From contig OX388325.1 in NCBI GenBank assembly GCA_947579605.1, positions 12,209,572 to 12,273,571 of the forward strand: a stretch of DNA of 64,000 bases, written 5' to 3'. This stretch comes from Athripsodes cinereus (Eukaryota > Arthropoda > Insecta > Trichoptera > Leptoceridae). Positions 47,578 to 56,810 of this stretch are shown one piece after another. The position numbers and the translations under genes were made by a program. The notes beneath the pieces are model-generated. The model made no database searches and was not told the DNA's origin. It worked only from the letters and a program-made list of their open reading frames with translations. Position 1 is the first letter of the stretch. Each line of letters opens with the position of its first letter.

Positions 47578-47745
47578 CATCACGCCGCTTCCCTCCCGGG
47601 GTAGGCAGAAAGGATTGAGCGCCACTTCCTTCTATCCTTGCATACATCTTTCGCTTCCGTCACTGTCATACAATTCCTCATGCATGCTCTCCTGTTCAAC
47701 GTGCTCAACACGTGACCGTCCTGTAGGATTTGATTTAAATGATCT
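47578..47745 (-). pseudogene. RTE-like LINE 3' tail
   Basis: The minus strand encodes NCMTVTEAKDVCKDRR-like residues ahead of a stop and the conserved GGGTAGGCAGA tail (plus-strand order GGGGTAGGCAGAAAGGATTG), as in 40750-41230. Nearly the inverted equivalent of 63898-64000. Confidence 0.65.
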
Positions 47746-47789
47746 TGCCATTAAAATGATCTTCTGATTTAAATGATCTTCCTTTTTTA

Positions 47790-48345
47790 AGATGGATAAA
47801 CTGAGGGACAGGAGAATACTTGCGGATCTCACTATGCTTCATAAAATGATCAATGGTAATGTAGATACTGTGTCGGTCAGTTCATTGAATTTTTATGCAG
47901 CAAATCCCCGCCTACGTAACCTAAGAACTTTCTTAATGGACAGACATAGTAACAATGTCAGTCAAAATAGTCCAATCAGCAGAATGTGTAGATTATATAA
48001 TGTTTTATGCTCACATTGCGTGGATGGTGCGGATGTTTTTTGTCATTCACTGACGGTGTTCAGAAGGAGTGTTGCCTCCAACTTTGGTATCTTTGTAGGT
48101 TGAAATTTTTTGTTTTTTTGATCGGTGCTTGTTTGGTGCAGGTTCAGTTTGTACTGGGCCTGCGGTGATTGTGATCTGCTTTTGTTTGATTGTTTTTTTT
48201 TTTTTTTCTATCATTCTTTTGTTAACATTAATATGTGTATGCTGTAGACACACTTAATTGGGGGGTTGGCCTGGCCGAATCAATGTATGTTGTTTTTATT
48301 TTTTTGTGTGTATTTTGTCAACTTTCTGTTTGTGTCTCTGATTAA
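47790..48345 (+). pseudogene. LINE RT C-terminal fragment
   Basis: Encodes DKLRDRRILADLTMLHKMIN, NFYAANPRLRNLRTFLMD, SPISRMCRLYNVLCSH and stops near 48103. RRxxADLxMLxKxINGxVD ... RLRNxRxF is the C-terminal pattern of Jockey/R1-like RT proteins. It ends in (AAAT)n near 48345-48362, a typical LINE tail. Confidence 0.75.
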
Positions 48346-48449
48346 TAAATAAATAAATAAATTAAATCCTCGGACGTCCACGTCTCCGAGCACCATTCCT
48401 CTCATCTTTTTTAAGAGTAGGTACTTATAAAAAATGTTGTTCTAATATT

Positions 48450-48843
48450 TCTGTACACCGTAGGGAAACTACATCATGTAGAATTTCGGCCGAAATTACT
48501 TATAAACATAGTATTGTAGTCCTTGTTATGCTCTTTTACATGACATATTAATCTGTCTTGAAAACTTGTTATATTTTGAAATATCCATAAATAAAAAAAT
48601 ATTTTAATTTTTTGTTAAAGCAAAACAACGCCATTTTAATGCAATATTGTGAAATTTTTCAAAAAAGTGTCATATATGACGAATTGCAATCATTCACAAT
48701 AATTTTTAAGAGTAATTTCGTGTTAACTAACATATGAGAAGCAAATATAAATTTTTTGAAAAAACTTTGAACGGCCATACTGAAAAATGGCGTCCATTGA
48801 GATTGTAGTTTGAGATGTAGTTTCGCTCCGGCGCACAGATTTA
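48450..48843. mobile_element. MITE with about 27-bp imperfect TIRs
   Basis: Left TTCTGTACACCGTAGGGAAA then CTACATC; complement of the right end ATCTGTGCGCCGGAGCGAAA then CTACATC. Five or so mismatches. Superfamily unassigned; non-coding. Confidence 0.55.
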
Positions 48844-50273
48844 TTTTTTGCGGCAAGTAATGGAATGTAAAATATTAGTAATATTGAAAAGAGTTGAAAT
48901 CAATGATTTTATTGTTGTAATTGTAAACGTTTCGGGCATATCAAAATTTTGTGAAGCTCACATCAATCTATTTTCAATGTGCAAAACGTTATGATATGCC
49001 GCCTGTAATAAATAATATTATTTGTCTGATTTGAATTCTGATAAGAAACAACAATCCACAATATAAGCATAATAACAATTATTTTATCTTTTTAAGATTT
49101 AAGATTCTATATTTTATTATATTTCATACACAATGGTAATCTCATAAGAAGATATATGTACACAACAGCTATTTGTGACAGAGTGTCTAAACCAAAGACT
49201 TATTAGATTGGAAATTCAAAAGAAAAATTGCTAGTGCGACAAATCAAATTTTTGCGACCAGTTTAATTTCATATCAGTCTGAAACAAGCATTGGTTGAGA
49301 AAGGTTTGCAAATCTCTCTTGTAGTATGTATATGCATTCATATAAAGTATTTTACTGTTAAACATATGTTTGACATCTACACTTCTAGTAAGTAAAAAAT
49401 CCAGTCCCCGACATCCAATTGTGTCAAAAAAAATTCATAACATATATTACTGTTAATACAAAATATGTTGATGGCTCATATATTAGAAGTGCACCTTTTG
49501 AAAACGATTGTCAACTATCATTGTCGGCAGTATCATTCATATAGATACATAATAATTTTTGTGTTAATTAATGATGTGGAGTGAAACAACAAAATAATAT
49601 TGGAATCTCCACTTTGAATACAACATAAAAGCAACAGTAAAATTTTAAATATAACATCAAATAATAATAACGATAAAATATTTAAATAAATTTAAATTCA
49701 AAATATAGAATCTCAACATTATTCGAGTTAATTCTCTCATGATGTCCTGGTGATTCTTGAAAAAAAAAAAAACAATTCACAATTAAGATGCTTATTCAAG
49801 GATGTCACACCGGTGAGAGAGCCAAAATGAGATTCTATATAAACTAGCACCTCTGGTGGCAGAAAGATGAATCAAAATGGCATTGTGGGAAATTTGAAAT
49901 AATGTTTCTTCCAAATCTCACCATGTCCTATGAAAATAGTACAATCTTGGGAGGTCACTAACATTATTGTTATTTATATTGCAACACAATAATTAAGAAA
50001 AAATGTACCGCGTTTCTAGTCTAGTAAGTCGTTGGTTTGGAATATCTATAATTTAAGATACATCACATATGTTTTTTTATGTTTCGCACAATATACACAA
50101 TAATTGTTGTATTTGCACGCCTGAGCGAAACTACACTTTATTATGAAAGATCACTTGCAGTTTGGGCGTTCAAGTTTTGTTGATGTAATTACATTTATTA
50201 CTTTTCACAATTTGTCAAATATATTTTTTTTAATAAATCAAATGTTTTTGTGTTAACACTTTGGAAATTCATT
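48844..50273. other. gene-free AT-rich stretch
   Basis: No coding or RNA gene that I can support. Scattered repeat fragments, e.g. GCGAAACTACACTTTATTAT near 50112, related to the MITE ends at 48450-48843. Confidence 0.35.
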
Positions 50274-50326
50274 ATAATTAAAATGAATTTAAAAACACTG
50301 TATAATTTCCAAATTAAATTTATTCA

Positions 50327-50371
50327 CCTCAAACGTTTTCGCCAAGGCTTCTACTTGGCATCATCAGGAGG
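50327..50371 (-). ncRNA. hammerhead ribozyme, minus-strand arm
   Basis: Exact complement of the ribozyme at 50427-50471 and therefore the same fold on the other strand: stem I CCTC/GAGG, CTGATGA, stem II GCCAAG/CTTGGC, GAAA, palindromic AACGTT. Because the arms are perfect complements, one transcript through both would form a long duplex that competes with either ribozyme. Confidence 0.7.
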
Positions 50372-50426
50372 ACTCTCCTGATGATGCCAAGTAGAAGCGG
50401 AGGAGGAGTGTTAGCGGAGGAGGAGT

Positions 50427-50471
50427 CCTCCTGATGATGCCAAGTAGAAGCCTTGGCGAAAACGTTTGAGG
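50427..50471 (+). ncRNA. hammerhead ribozyme, Penelope type
   Basis: All core parts are in order: stem I 5' strand CCTC (50427-50430), CTGATGA (50431-50437), stem II GCCAAG/CTTGGC with a 7-nt loop, GAAA (50458-50461), minimal stem III as the palindrome AACGTT including the last A of GAAA, H17 = T at 50467, then stem I 3' strand GAGG (50468-50471). Predicted cleavage follows 50467. Such a loop-less palindromic stem III cannot close within one molecule; Penelope hammerheads with this design are known to act as dimers. Confidence 0.75.
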
Positions 50472-50765
50472 TGAATAAATTTAATTTGGAAATTATACAG
50501 TGTTTTTAAATTCATTTTAATTATATTTTTTTTAATACTACGTAAAGTTAGATAGATAATAAATTGTATTTTTTTTTCATGGATATTGACCGCTTTAAAA
50601 AATCATATTTTTAATAAAAACTTTCACATTTTGAAACCAAAAATCACCACATGAACTCAAATTTTTTGTTTATTAAAAAAAATCCATAGTATTGTTTTTA
50701 TATGCTTGATAGGATGAATAAAAAAATATATACTTTACAAATAATTTGTATTTTGATATTACAAA

Positions 50766-50940
50766 GAGAGTTCGTCGGTAGCCTGGAGGTAGAGTCTCGG
50801 CCTCGTGAACAAGGGGACCGTGGTTCGATCCCAGGTGCCGGCAAATTCCCCTTTCACGACACAAGCTTTTAGCTTACTGTGAAAGGTGTATAAGGTTGTA
50901 TTTGGGTTTATAACAAAACCCAGATATATCTTTAAAAAAA
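50766..50940 (+). mobile_element. tRNA-derived SINE, family 2
   Basis: Head with A-box-like TGGAGGTAGAGTCTCGG and B box GGTTCGATCCC, then GTGCCGGCAAA, GAAAGGTGTATAAGGTTGTA, ATATATCT and a poly-A tail. Other copies: 55085-55250, 58185-58295, 63090-63228. Confidence 0.8.
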
Positions 50941-51386
50941 AAAAAAACTTTAATAAATCAGTCGGCTATTTAATTTTTTTAAGTAAAAAACTCATATTAG
51001 TAAAACAAAATGTTTTTTTATTTTATAAAATCAAAATGTTCGCAAGGGTCAACAAGTTTTTCTACCAAATTTGTTGAAAATTGAATATTTTTCCGTTTTT
51101 GCTAGAGAGCGCTCTTAATCTGTCATGTCATTTTTCCATAAAAAAATTCAATGTAAAATATAATATTGTGGGGCTTCTGTTGTAGTTTATATTGCGAGCC
51201 TAGATTCTTTCAATATTCTTAAATATTGTTTTTAAAATTTGACTTGTGATATTTTTATATATTTGACTTGTATTATTTTTATTACATACAAAATTTTATT
51301 GGAGGCTATGTATATATAATCTGTATTGATATTTTTTGTATCATATTTTTATATAGGGCCGATCTTACTAAATAGCGATTAAAAAT

Positions 51387-51720
51387 CTGTGGCTGGCCAC
51401 AAATGTAGCAATATTTTATTGCCCATAAATAAAGCAATATTTTAACTGACTATAAATATAGCAATATTTTTACCGGCTATAAAAATGAATAGCAATATTT
51501 TGACTGACCGTAAGTATAGCATTATATGGACTTGTCAGAAGTATGGTAATATTTTGGCTTTTCACAAGTTTACCAATATTAAACTGATCATAATAAAGTA
51601 ATATTCTAAATATCCTGGGTGTCTGTTGATCTCTTTCAATGTCCATAAATAAAGCAATATTTAACTAACCATCTTAAGTGACATTAATATAGCAATATAT
51701 AACAATATTTTATATCCATT
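51387..51720. repeat. degenerate minisatellite (about 35-40 bp unit)
   Basis: The motif CATAAATATAGCAATATTTT followed by a spacer like GACTGAC recurs about nine times with many changes, clearest at 51417-51510 and blurred toward 51720. Non-coding. Confidence 0.65.
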
Positions 51721-51989
51721 ATAGTCATTTATTGTCATTGACTCCTCACGAATATAGATCTGACGGGTTTTATAAGAAATATTTGTAAGACGGGCCCTAA
51801 TTGTATTTTATATTTCTGTAAAGATGTGAATATTTTATGTATAAATAAATATATTTATTATAATCTTTTGTGATTAAGCTGTGTATTATATAAATGTAAA
51901 GTGTAGGTATAAATATATAAATAAATAAACACTATTTATATTTGTTAAGATTTGTTTTTTAATATTATAACAAAAAAACCTTTTTTCAT

Positions 51990-52075
51990 TCATACATATC
52001 CCACAAGTGGGGTTGTCAGCAGATAAACTGCGTATAACAAACTCAAGTCATCCTCTTTGTGAGAAAAAGTTAGCA
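51990..52075 (-). mobile_element. (TAG)n-tailed short element, minus-strand fragment
   Basis: CATATCCCACAAGTGGGGTTGTC and the following TCATCCTCTTTGTG match the complement of the family at 40225-40395, without the TAG tail. Confidence 0.55.
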
Positions 52076-52174
52076 GACCTCATCCCTATATGGGTTTCAT
52101 TATCATTTCTTCAAGTTTTTAAGTGTTCATTAGAAAGCAGGTATTTGTAAATGGTTACACATAAGACATTCAAC

Positions 52175-53583
52175 GCCATCTAATTTGGTGTTCACATTTG
52201 GCAAATATCGCCAGGACACCAAAATATCGTCAGCCATTTGAACCGTGTGAACAAATTGACATTTAATCTGAAATGATAAAAACCAGTAGAAACGATATCG
52301 TCTCAAGTTGACCACTTTCCAACTTTTTAATCTGGTTAAATGTTTTGCGCAGGCCAGGCGCGTGCCTTCCATACATGCAAATATGCAACGCATGCCCTAA
52401 AATAAATAAATCTAAGAAAATGACATACTATAGTAGTTAACCTGTAAAGGAGTACCAACGCACCGGTGCGTGCAAGAAATATTATGGAATCTGGAGTACG
52501 CACGCACCGGTGCGTTTGATCCAGTAATATTTTGGTATTCCCGCCAAATTCGTCAATTTCATCATTGGTCCAATCTGTCGGATGTACTTTACCAATCACA
52601 AGGAAAAAAATCAAAAATAGGCGTGTTTAGACCTTATTTATCGCCTATACAAAATGTCACGTAACCGCCGCTTGAAATACCTAGCCGTCACTCGCGGTTG
52701 CAAACCATTTTGCTGCGTGCGTTCGTGCGCTATGGGTGTTATTTTATGGAGTGTTTTGTGATTTTTTTTTACTTTTTGTGCTAATTCTGGACAATTTAAT
52801 TAGTTTTTAGTACCTACATAAGTTTTTGTTAAAATGAAATAAAAATAAATATTTTTAATAATGATAAATATTCCTATGTTGAACCCATTGTTGACAATAC
52901 CGGAGCAGACATGACGTATCAAAATTGTTTTTGTTATATAACTTCGTTATTATTAATTTTTGAGAGTTGGTTCCTTATAAACATTTATTCTAGGGATCAT
53001 TTTATATATAATGCAATAAAAAAATATTCAAAAAGTGAAAGTTGAATTAATTCACTCTGCCATACACTTTTATTTTTTCTTTATTCACTCACGGACAGGT
53101 TAAAAATTCATAAATAATCTTAAAATGATATTCTACACTACTATATTACACAATTTTTAAGATTATACATTTATTGTAGAGCATGCGTTGCATATTTGCA
53201 TGTATGGAAGGCACGCGCCTGGCGCATGCGTAAATGTGCGCGGTGTCCGTATCTATGGTAAAAACTTTAAAACCTATAAATTTAATAATGAGCCCCGCTT
53301 CGTGACACCTATTATCTCTGTTGTTGGTTTGTGGCATCTGTTTCCTTAATTAAAAGGCACCTTATAACCTCTACTATAACATTTTCGACTAAAAATAAAC
53401 ACTTTGCGATCTCCATCTTGACGTCCGCCATTTTGAAAACAGTGTCAAAATCAAAGCGCATCTGACAGATCGTTTCTATATCGGTGGACTGTGTGAACAG
53501 GTGTGACGATCAATGGGTGTCTGGCAAATTTTGTTTTTTCGCCTGGCGATATATTTAGAAATTCGCCAAATGTGAACACCCCA
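52175..53583. mobile_element. 1.4-kb DNA element with GGTGTTCACATTTGGC ends
   Basis: The left end TTGGTGTTCACATTTGGCAA and the complement of the right end GGGTGTTCACATTTGGCGAA are inverted; both continue to TATCGCCAGG. Inside are two copies of the palindrome ACGCACCGGTGCGT (near 52459 and 52503) and a distant inverted pair of GCATGCGTTGCATATTTGCA type (near 52353-52398 and 53179-53228). No transposase frame. The end sequence resembles that of MITE family A. Confidence 0.7.
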
Positions 53584-53919
53584 TAAGATTCATTGACTTA
53601 ATCCACTATGGTTCCAACACCTCATTTCTTTTCGGAAGTTAAAATAAAAATAAAAGGTAATTTTTTTGAGTTCTTTATACATTTTATTCTTTAAATTATA
53701 AATTAATGTAATACAAAGTAATATAATACAAATATATTTAATTTACATTCAATAAAATTAATTACACAGGGATATAATATATATATATTGATTAACTTAT
53801 ATTTATTAGTAAAATATCTGAGATAATGGAGAATTTATTAAACATGAAAAAACACAGCCGTGCACACAAACACAGGATAATTACTATCCAACTGTTTGGC
53901 TACATAACACCTGACCCTC

Positions 53920-54056
53920 TAGACAAACTGCACTTGGCGATTGACTACAAAGGAATTTTCGACAATAACCGCAACAATAACCCATAGTTACATGGTACAT
54001 TGTAGGTAGATTTTCGAAAATTCCTTTGTAGTCAATCGCCAAGTGCAGTTTGTCTA
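53920..54056. repeat. perfect 43-bp inverted repeat
   Basis: Arms 53920-53962 and 54014-54056 are exact complements (outer TAGACAAACTGCACTTGGCG), with a 51-nt loop. A diverged version of the arm (GTTGATCGCCAAATGCAATT) occurs near 59262, next to another small inverted repeat (AACTTTTTGACAATGTAC), so this is a foldback family. Confidence 0.9.
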
Positions 54057-54129
54057 CGGCCCTTAACTCACAGAGATTAACATTGTTTTAACTTTAGATG
54101 TGCCTGACTAATTTTTTTCGCTTCAACTG

Positions 54130-54440
54130 TTTTTGAAGGGGTGCATTGTATGCAAATCCGCACCAAAATCTAACTCGCTTTGGCTCGGTTCTGCCGTGTT
54201 AAAGTGTAAATAAATAATAAATGTTTTATTCAGGCCATAACAACTTATAAAGTGTAAAACACAAAATTTAAATGTGATTTTGATCTGTTTGATATTTATG
54301 CGTACAAATTTCGTATCAATGGGTGTTAGTACCACATAACAAGTTAGAAATATTAGAGTACTGAAGTTCAAAAGCAAGTGAGAATTTTGGTGCGAATCTC
54401 CTTCTGGGTACATACAATGCGTCCCGTTTTTGAAACATTC
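54130..54440. mobile_element. MITE with GCATTGTATG sub-terminal TIRs
   Basis: Left TTTTTGAAGGGGTGCATTGT and, after a gap, CCGCACCAAAAT; complement of the right end AAAAACGGGACGCATTGTAT and TTCGCACCAAAAT. Non-coding, 0.3 kb, superfamily unassigned. Confidence 0.55.
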
Positions 54441-54625
54441 CGACCACATAACAACAGCTGTCATTTAAAAAAATTCAAAATTTACATTGTGGAACAATAT
54501 TTATACTGACAAAAAATTTAAATTTTCAGTAAAGTATTGAGTAGGTACTGAGCAGATAAATCATAAAAAACATAGTTTTGTGAGTTTTGGTTTAATCGGG
54601 GATAACACTATTCTTATACTAGACA

Positions 54626-54857
54626 TGACATGACCATCAGTGAAAGACGGCTCATGCTTCGCTCAGCACAGGGGGAGGCAAAATGCAGACTAATTGAGCC
54701 ATCTCGATCTCGCAAAACAGGCTTTGGAAATAGAGCGTTTAGTGTTGCGGGTCCCAGATGTTGGAACAAGCTGCCTCTGTGTCTGCGAGAGGAGGTGAAT
54801 GGAGAGAGTTTTAAAAAAGGACTGAAGACACACCTTTTTGCTGGGAGTTTCGGGTGA
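54626..54857 (+). pseudogene. LINE RT C-terminal fragment (CR1/Rex-like)
   Basis: Encodes KTGFGNRAFSVAGPRCWNKL, PLCLREEVNGESFKKGLKTH, LF and stops at 54857. GxRAFSVAGPRxWNxLP ... FKxxLKTxLF is the classic C-terminal block of CR1/Rex/RTE-X LINE proteins. All catalytic domains are missing. Confidence 0.75.
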
Positions 54858-55084
54858 TGGATACGATATACAGCGCCCTTGAGGTCATGTTATGAGTAAA
54901 CGGCGCTTTACAAATTGTCCATATATATATGTATATATATGACTATTTAAATTGTTCTGAATTTGAAAAAATTACTCTTTACTTCAAAAATGTCTCAATT
55001 TTTTATCAATATTTTAAGTAGACATAATTAAACATTTTAAGAATTTCTGTTATGGCAATAAAATAATATTTATATTTTATTTAA

Positions 55085-55250
55085 AAAGATATATCTGGGT
55101 TTTGATATAAATCCAAATACAACCTTATACACCTTTCACAGCAAGCTAAAAGCTTGTGTAGTGAAAGGGGAGTTTGCCGGCACCTGGGATTGAATTGCGC
55201 ACCTCATATACACGAGGGCGAGACTCTACCTCCAGGCTATCGACGAATTT
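55085..55250 (-). mobile_element. tRNA-derived SINE, family 2
   Basis: Complement of the copy at 50766-50940: the 3' part ATATATCTGGGTTTTGATAT leads, followed by CACCTTTCACAG, GCCGGCACCTGGGAT and CTCTACCTCCAGGCTA. B box is slightly mutated. Confidence 0.75.
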
Positions 55251-56024
55251 AAATAATGAAAAATAAATAATAATAAACTAATAAACATTGTGAAATTCTG
55301 CCATTTACAAATATATCTCATTTGGAATGTTAAAGTAAAAGAAATAATTAATGAAAAATTAAATATATCAGTGGATCCCAAAGGGGGCAGTATTGCTCCC
55401 CACCGTTCACTGGTGCTTACCAGGGAGCGGTGGAAATCCAGAGAGAATTAGGAGGTGCTAATGTATGCAAATAAATAAGTGAATCGGTCCTTTGAGTACC
55501 AACCCCATAAGTCAGTCAATATAAACTTTTCAGAAATCACTAAAAACTGTTATAAAATTTGAATGAAATGTTGATATCTTACTCAAATCAAAATGTAACC
55601 TACAGTGTACCTATTTTAAAAATTTATTATTTAAAAACCTTTGACTTATGTTGTTTCTCAAATAAACACCATTTCAGGGAACAAAAATCAACATTCTCAT
55701 CCCAGATTATTTATTAAACAACCAAAAATCACTAATTTTCATCATTTTCACCCATGTTAGAGGTTGGCGTTAAGTGTCAGCTGTGAATCGACATGAATGC
55801 ATTTAGTGTAGTAACAACATGAGTCACTGATTTGTGTTGTTTTTCTATTGACTGGCCAAGTTAATCAGCTCAATTTGTATCAAATAGGTAAAAATTACGT
55901 TGTTTCTAAATGAAATAACGTGCGTTTCAAGAAAATGGACCCAAATAAAAAAAAACATTTTTGCTTAAAACCTGACTTATGATGTTTCTCAAATGACTGA
56001 TTCAAATATGTTACGTAACAAACT
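55251..56024. other. gene-free stretch downstream of SCYL3
   Basis: AT-rich. A hAT-like single end (CAGTGGATCCCAAAGGGGGC) lies near 55370. No gene recognised; it probably includes the SCYL3 3' UTR. Confidence 0.35.
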
Positions 56025-56810
56025 TTAAAGTTTATCTGATACATTTATCATAATATCAATAAACCACATCAACCCCACCGACGTTATAATAAACCAAATG
56101 ATGGACTCCAGATTCAACGACATGTTGAAAAAACTATGAGTCGTGTTACTCATGTTATCAAAGTCAAAAAAAATTGTGTTATCATCCGTATAATTACTGT
56201 TTATGTCTTCATCCGAATCAAAAATATCGTCGGCTCTTGTCGAAGATGGCATATTTTTACATTCGTTCACATTTAAATTATACACTTCATATACATGAGA
56301 CATATTGAAGTTATGTTTTTTACTGTCATTTGTTTCATATATAGACTCTTCGAATGACATAAAATAATGTTTGTCATGGATGAAATATTTATCTGAAAGT
56401 ACAGATTTCATTTTGTTACTGTTAAAATGTAAGTGGGATGATTGTGGAGTTTCAATGTCTGCTGTTATAATATCATTTATACGCTCTATAGGATTATCAC
56501 TAAATCTTTCTGGGCGCTCAACATGATTTTTAACTGATTCATTCAAACACTCTATAAGATTTATATTTATTCTCTGCGTACGCTCACTACAATGTTCATT
56601 TGACTCCTCAAAATGCTCAACATCACATTCATTAAATCTATCGGAGTACTCGATACAAATTTGTTTACTTTCATCTGAAAGATTAAAATTGTTTTTGTCA
56701 AATATATCTGTGTGAAGTTGATTACATTCGTCAGAGCGCACGTTTGTAATATCGTGTGTGGTGCTAATATTGCTAATCAAATCATTAGAATCGCTTAAAT
56801 TGTCTAAATA
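56025..56810 (-). CDS. in-frame 261-codon extension of SCYL3 after its TGA
   Basis: Directly after the SCYL3 stop (TGA at 56813-56811) the same frame stays open to the TAA at 56027-56025. It begins YLDNLSDSNDLISN and has no ATG until about codon 133 (MKSVLSD), so it is not a separate classical gene and must be reached from SCYL3. The composition (Asn/Asp/Glu/Ser-rich, few Lys) is like the acidic SCYL3 tail before the TGA. Near the C-terminus SIIWFIITSVGLMWFIDIMI is a single hydrophobic segment followed by only six residues, as in tail-anchored proteins. So long an open frame in DNA this AT-rich is not expected by chance. Options: stop-codon readthrough (context GAT TGA TAT), an in-frame 45-nt exitron (GT at 56848, AG at 56804) that removes the TGA, or a recent nonsense change or sequence error. 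Confidence 0.65.
   Translation of the reverse strand, partial: YLDNLSDSNDLISNISTTHDITNVRSDECNQLHTDIFDKNNFNLSDESKQICIEYSDRFNECDVEHFEESNEHCSERTQRININLIECLNESVKNHVERPERFSDNPIERINDIITADIETPQSSHLHFNSNKMKSVLSDKYFIHDKHYFMSFEESIYETNDSKKHNFNMSHVYEVYNLNVNECKNMPSSTRADDIFDSDEDINSNYTDDNTIFFDFDNMSNTTHSFFNMSLNLESIIWFIITSVGLMWFIDIMINVSDKL

Larger units (their letters stand above)
50274..50524. repeat. perfect 98-bp inverted repeat with hammerhead ribozymes
   Basis: Arms 50274-50371 and 50427-50524 are exact complements, separated by 55 bp that include a third, truncated copy of the CTGATGATGCCAAG motif. Each arm contains a hammerhead fold. The termini and ribozyme type are those of Penelope-like retroelements, so this is best read as two inverted element ends with the body lost. 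Confidence 0.9.

Noticed and set aside
50766..50840. A functional tRNA gene
   Set aside because: A and B boxes are present but no cloverleaf with a proper acceptor stem closes, and four copies with a shared 3' body show a SINE.
56025..56780. A separate gene starting at 56780 in a dicistronic mRNA with SCYL3
   Set aside because: The codon at 56780 is TTG, not ATG, and the frame is continuous with SCYL3 through the TGA; the first ATG is about 130 codons in.
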